From Clarkia xantiana subsp. parviflora (Eukaryota; Streptophyta; Magnoliopsida; Myrtales; Onagraceae): a DNA stretch of 64,000 nucleotides. Position 1 is the first letter of the stretch. Each line of letters begins with the position of its first letter. The stretch is taken from the NCBI GenBank assembly GCA_036873135.1, contig JAPTYO010000010.1, positions 9,338,634 to 9,402,633 of the forward strand, read 5' to 3'. The translations under genes were made by a program, and so were the position numbers. Shown here in pieces: positions 61,654 through 64,000 of the stretch. Under the pieces are notes generated by a model. It was given only the letters and a program-made list of their open reading frames with translations. It had not been told where the DNA came from and did no database searches.

Positions 61654-62108
61654 TTATTTTAATATTATGTAATAAACAAGCTTAATTCCTCATCCTCCCT
61701 TAAACTTGATTTATTTTCACGAGCATCTTCATATTCCGTGAAGGTTGAACAACGCTTTCTTGTGCTCGTAGTTACAACCTTTCTGGTAGTTGTAAACACC
61801 GTCTTCACTTCTGGATGTCATAGATAGTATAATACCCATACTTCTCATCTCCGTACTGACTTTGTCTTGCTTCAGGATGTTTCTTCATCTCCATGCTGAC
61901 TATGCCTTGCTTCGAGGCGATTAGGTGTACCTCCATGGCTCCATAAACATTGGATTTTTTTCCATATTCCATTTTTTTTTCTTTCAATCTATATATAGCT
62001 TGACTGCAAATGAAGCTTTGGTTTGCTTCAAATCATCTACTCTGTTGTTACTTCAAAGATGCTTTTCACCGCCAGTACTAGCACGAAAAGTCGACTCCAA
62101 ACCTGAAA
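61654..62108. other. Sequence adjoining the copia-type primer site
   Basis: In minus orientation this follows the primer site at 62109-62120 and so would be element leader or gag side. Short frames exist but none looks like gag. The CTTCATCTCC(G/A)TACTGACT phrase is present twice (61850-61910). Confidence 0.35.
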
Positions 62109-62120
62109 GCTCTGATACCA
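62109..62120 (-). promoter_or_regulatory. Primer binding site (tRNA-Met type) of an LTR element
   Basis: The minus-strand TGGTATCAGAGC starts two bases after CCAACA. This is the classic initiator-Met primer site of plant copia and many other LTR elements. The LTR therefore lies to the right, starting at 62123 on plus. Confidence 0.75.
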
Positions 62121-62640
62121 ATTGTTGGAAATACAACAATAATAATAATGGCAATGCGGTGCGGATGCCGCTCGTTTTGGACCGTCGAGACTGGTAGTCG
62201 TGCTCTGACACAATCGTTGTGAATTTCTCTTATAGGTCACCTTAATAATACAACTGGAGTAACTTTTAATTACATATATAAGGAGAATAATTGACATTAA
62301 AAACCTAGATGGCGAAGGTTCCTAGTATAACTCTAACAAAGGAGTTATTACAAGAGAAAGTGTTTAGGAGTAAACTCTACTTTCTCTACCACTAACATTT
62401 TCTCCCTCAATGTTTAGTATACAAACCTCACATACTTCATACTCTATTAGCTTGTTGAAACTAACTTGAATAACCATATTTAAAGGCTTACCCGACACAG
62501 CTAATCCTTCTCTCATATTTTGTGTGTGTATTTTGTACCAAGCTAAGCTACCCATATATATAGGCATAGTATTCAAATTTCAAATGTGTCATCTTCTTGC
62601 ATATTCAGCTGTGTCATCTTCTTTCATGGAATGTGTTTCG

Positions 62641-62836
62641 ACCAAGCTCGCGGACGGACGTCGGGTCGCGCACGAGGCTTGTCGAATTCTAAGTGTTTGA
62701 GCCCGCGGACGGACGTCGGGTCGCGCACGGGACTTGAAATCTTCTAAGTGTCTGAACCCGCTGACGGACGGCGGGACGTCGCGCGCGGGGCTTGAAAATC
62801 TCTAAGTGTCTGAACCCGCGGGCAGACGGCGGGTTG
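62641..62836. repeat. GC-rich tandem repeat, about 56-bp units
   Basis: Four diverged units of GCGGACGGACGTCGGGTCGC followed by GGGGCTTGAAATC and CTAAGTGTCTGAACCC. Anchors lie at about 62650, 62705, 62760 and 62817. Confidence 0.8.
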
Positions 62837-63433
62837 ACGGACGGAGAGCTTGCTGCGACGACCAAGTTAACGCGGGCGGTCCGCTGTCTAACTTGTCGGA
62901 GTCGTCGGGTGATGTGTAAGCTTGTTGAGGTTGCAACCGCGGGTAGAGGGCCGCACGCGGGCTTCAGCCTTTGATCTTCAAGATACACTAAGTCATTCGG
63001 GGCTCTCTCGCGTCCTGCCTGCTCGTACCTGCAAGAGGAGCTCTGTCAAGCAAGTCCCGCGCAGAGGGGGGGGGGTGCTTGACGTGCTCACTCCGACGGT
63101 CAACATTAGACAGTTTCTAGAGAGAGAAAGTTAGAGAGAAGTCAGAGCTTTTCCCAATTCTCCCCAAAGTGACTTTTGAATGAGTTGAAGTGACTTTTGA
63201 ATGTTCACCCCCAAGGTGGCTATTTATAGGCAACCTTGGACCGTAAACCGGTTTTGGCCCGGTTCAATGTGGAAATGTGAACCGGGATGCATGGGTAAGC
63301 TTCGGGCAAAAGGGCTCTGACGTGCGTCTCAGGCGGCCGTCATAAACGGGACGAGCGCGCCGCTTAAACAAAGGTCTCGGACACATAGGAGTTAGTGTAA
63401 AAATCGGGTCTCCGTATACGTCCGAGGCGAAAT

Positions 63434-63456
63434 GGGGGGTGTGCGCGACACCCCCC
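63434..63456. repeat. GC-rich hairpin left of the palindrome array
   Basis: GGGGGGTGT and ACACCCCCC form a perfect 9-bp stem around GCGCG. Confidence 0.8.
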
Positions 63457-63465
63457 GGGTGTGGA

Positions 63466-63716
63466 GCTTACCCGGAATTCCGGGTAAGCTAGGCTTACCC
63501 GGAAATTCCGGGTAGGCCGGGGCTTACCCGGAATTTCCGGGTAAGCCGGGCTTACCCGGAAATTCCGGGTAAGCCGGGGCTTACCCGGAATTTCCGGGTA
63601 AGCTGGGCTTACCCGGAAATTCCGGGTAAGCTCAGCTTACCCGGAATTTTCCGGGTAAGCCCAGCTTACCCGGAAATTCCGGGTAAGCTAGGCTTACCCG
63701 GAAATTCCGGGTAAGC
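63466..63716. repeat. Nine tandem palindromes (GCTTACCCGGAA/TTCCGGGTAAGC)
   Basis: Nine copies of a 24-26 bp palindrome, GCTTACCCGGAA then TTCCGGGTAAGC, are joined by 1-5 bp linkers, with a mean spacing of about 28 bp. Most are perfect; one has GTAGGC in place of GTAAGC, and centre length varies (AATT, AAATT, AATTT, AATTTT). The array lies about 140-390 bp inside the LTR counted from its element-oriented start at 63853, which places it in U3. Confidence 0.95.
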
Positions 63717-63727
63717 CCCCCGGGGCG

Positions 63728-63752
63728 CCGGGCAAGTTCGCGACTTGCCCGG
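63728..63752. repeat. GC-rich hairpin right of the palindrome array
   Basis: CCGGGCAAGT and ACTTGCCCGG form a perfect 10-bp stem with a TCGCG loop. Confidence 0.85.
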
Positions 63753-63853
63753 TTTACCCCGGTTAGCTCGAAATCGGGTTTTTGTAGTGGGCCTTGTGCG
63801 TGTATGAGGTCCGAATAATTAAAACCGAGCCCGAATCATGCGTATATCCATCA

Positions 63854-64000
63854 CTTGCCCCCGAGTTAAACAATGGCTTGACCTTTGTTTAACTCTATTC
63901 TAAGATAGGGTATACGCGTGATACGGGTCGTCTGCTCACCTTGGGTTTTGACCTACCAAGGGTGGATATGTGCGGCTCAGACGAGCTTCTTGCCTTAGTT
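63854..64000 (-). mobile_element. Polypurine tract and internal edge of an LTR element running off the window
   Basis: The plus-strand CTTGCCCCCGAG (63854-63865) is CTCGGGGGCAAG on minus, the same signature found next to the LTRs at 18928 and 39669. The element's interior continues beyond position 64000. Confidence 0.6.

Larger units (their letters stand above)
62123..63853 (-). repeat. LTR region (one long LTR or two adjoining LTRs)
   Basis: The left border TGTTGG (62123) carries a Met-type primer site beyond it. The right border ATCCATCA (63853) has a polypurine tract (CTCGGGGGCAAG on minus) beyond it. A single 1.73-kb LTR with a PBS on one side and a PPT on the other would imply tandem elements sharing an LTR. 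Alternatively a copia LTR ends somewhere near 62580-62640 and a different LTR begins there. Base composition shifts sharply to GC-rich after about 62640, which favours the second reading. The right part is related to the remnant at 35117-35426. Confidence 0.55.

Noticed and set aside
63466..63716. CRISPR-like array
   Set aside because: The repeats are palindromes with 1-5 bp linkers and no spacers, in a plant LTR; no cas genes.

Overview
The window is nuclear DNA of a flowering plant, most likely a eudicot. It is AT-rich, its genes carry spliced introns with GT-AG borders, and the long spaces between genes are filled with plant-type transposons. I cannot name the species. All exon coordinates below were worked out by hand from splice signals and reading frame.

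Three genes look intact. At the left edge, a MAD2L1BP/p31comet homologue (plus strand, 868-2461, 7 exons, 263 aa) converges with a TT8/bHLH42-type bHLH regulator of flavonoid pigments (minus strand, 2688-9098, 9 exons, 706 aa). Only about 226 bp separate their stop codons. At 43384-45549 (plus) lies an ALMT-family anion channel (6 exons, 421 aa). The three have no evident common pathway and are simply neighbours.

Broken coding remnants are: an EMB514/DUF3223-like fragment inside a CACTA transposon (about 30.7 kb), a Ty3/gypsy integrase (minus, about 51.4-51.8 kb), a Gnk2/DUF26 antifungal-type gene with an internal stop (minus, 57669-58070), and an RNase H domain of non-LTR type (plus, 59723-60368).

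The rest is mainly layered mobile DNA. From left to right: Helitron-like ends (11.7-16.9 kb); a SINE inside a CACTA terminus (17.35-17.5 kb); a minus-oriented non-autonomous LTR element (17645-24224) whose downstream LTR is split by a Mutator-like foldback element; a CACTA-like MITE (25.75-26.19 kb); a complete-ended CACTA element (27813-33547); LTR remnants (35.1-35.4 and 38.9-39.7 kb); foldback and TIR elements with 9-bp duplications (37984-38506 and 41036-41567, plus a decayed relative at 35.7-36.2 kb); a young minus-oriented Ogre/Tat-like LTR element (47114-57364) that itself landed in a MITE; another foldback (60.86-61.65 kb); and at the right edge an LTR whose U3 carries nine tandem perfect palindromes (63466-63716). 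I found no CRISPR array, operon, tRNA or rRNA gene. The most interesting items are the nested-insertion chronology, the palindrome array, the foldback family with a shared core, and the gene fragment captured by the CACTA element.
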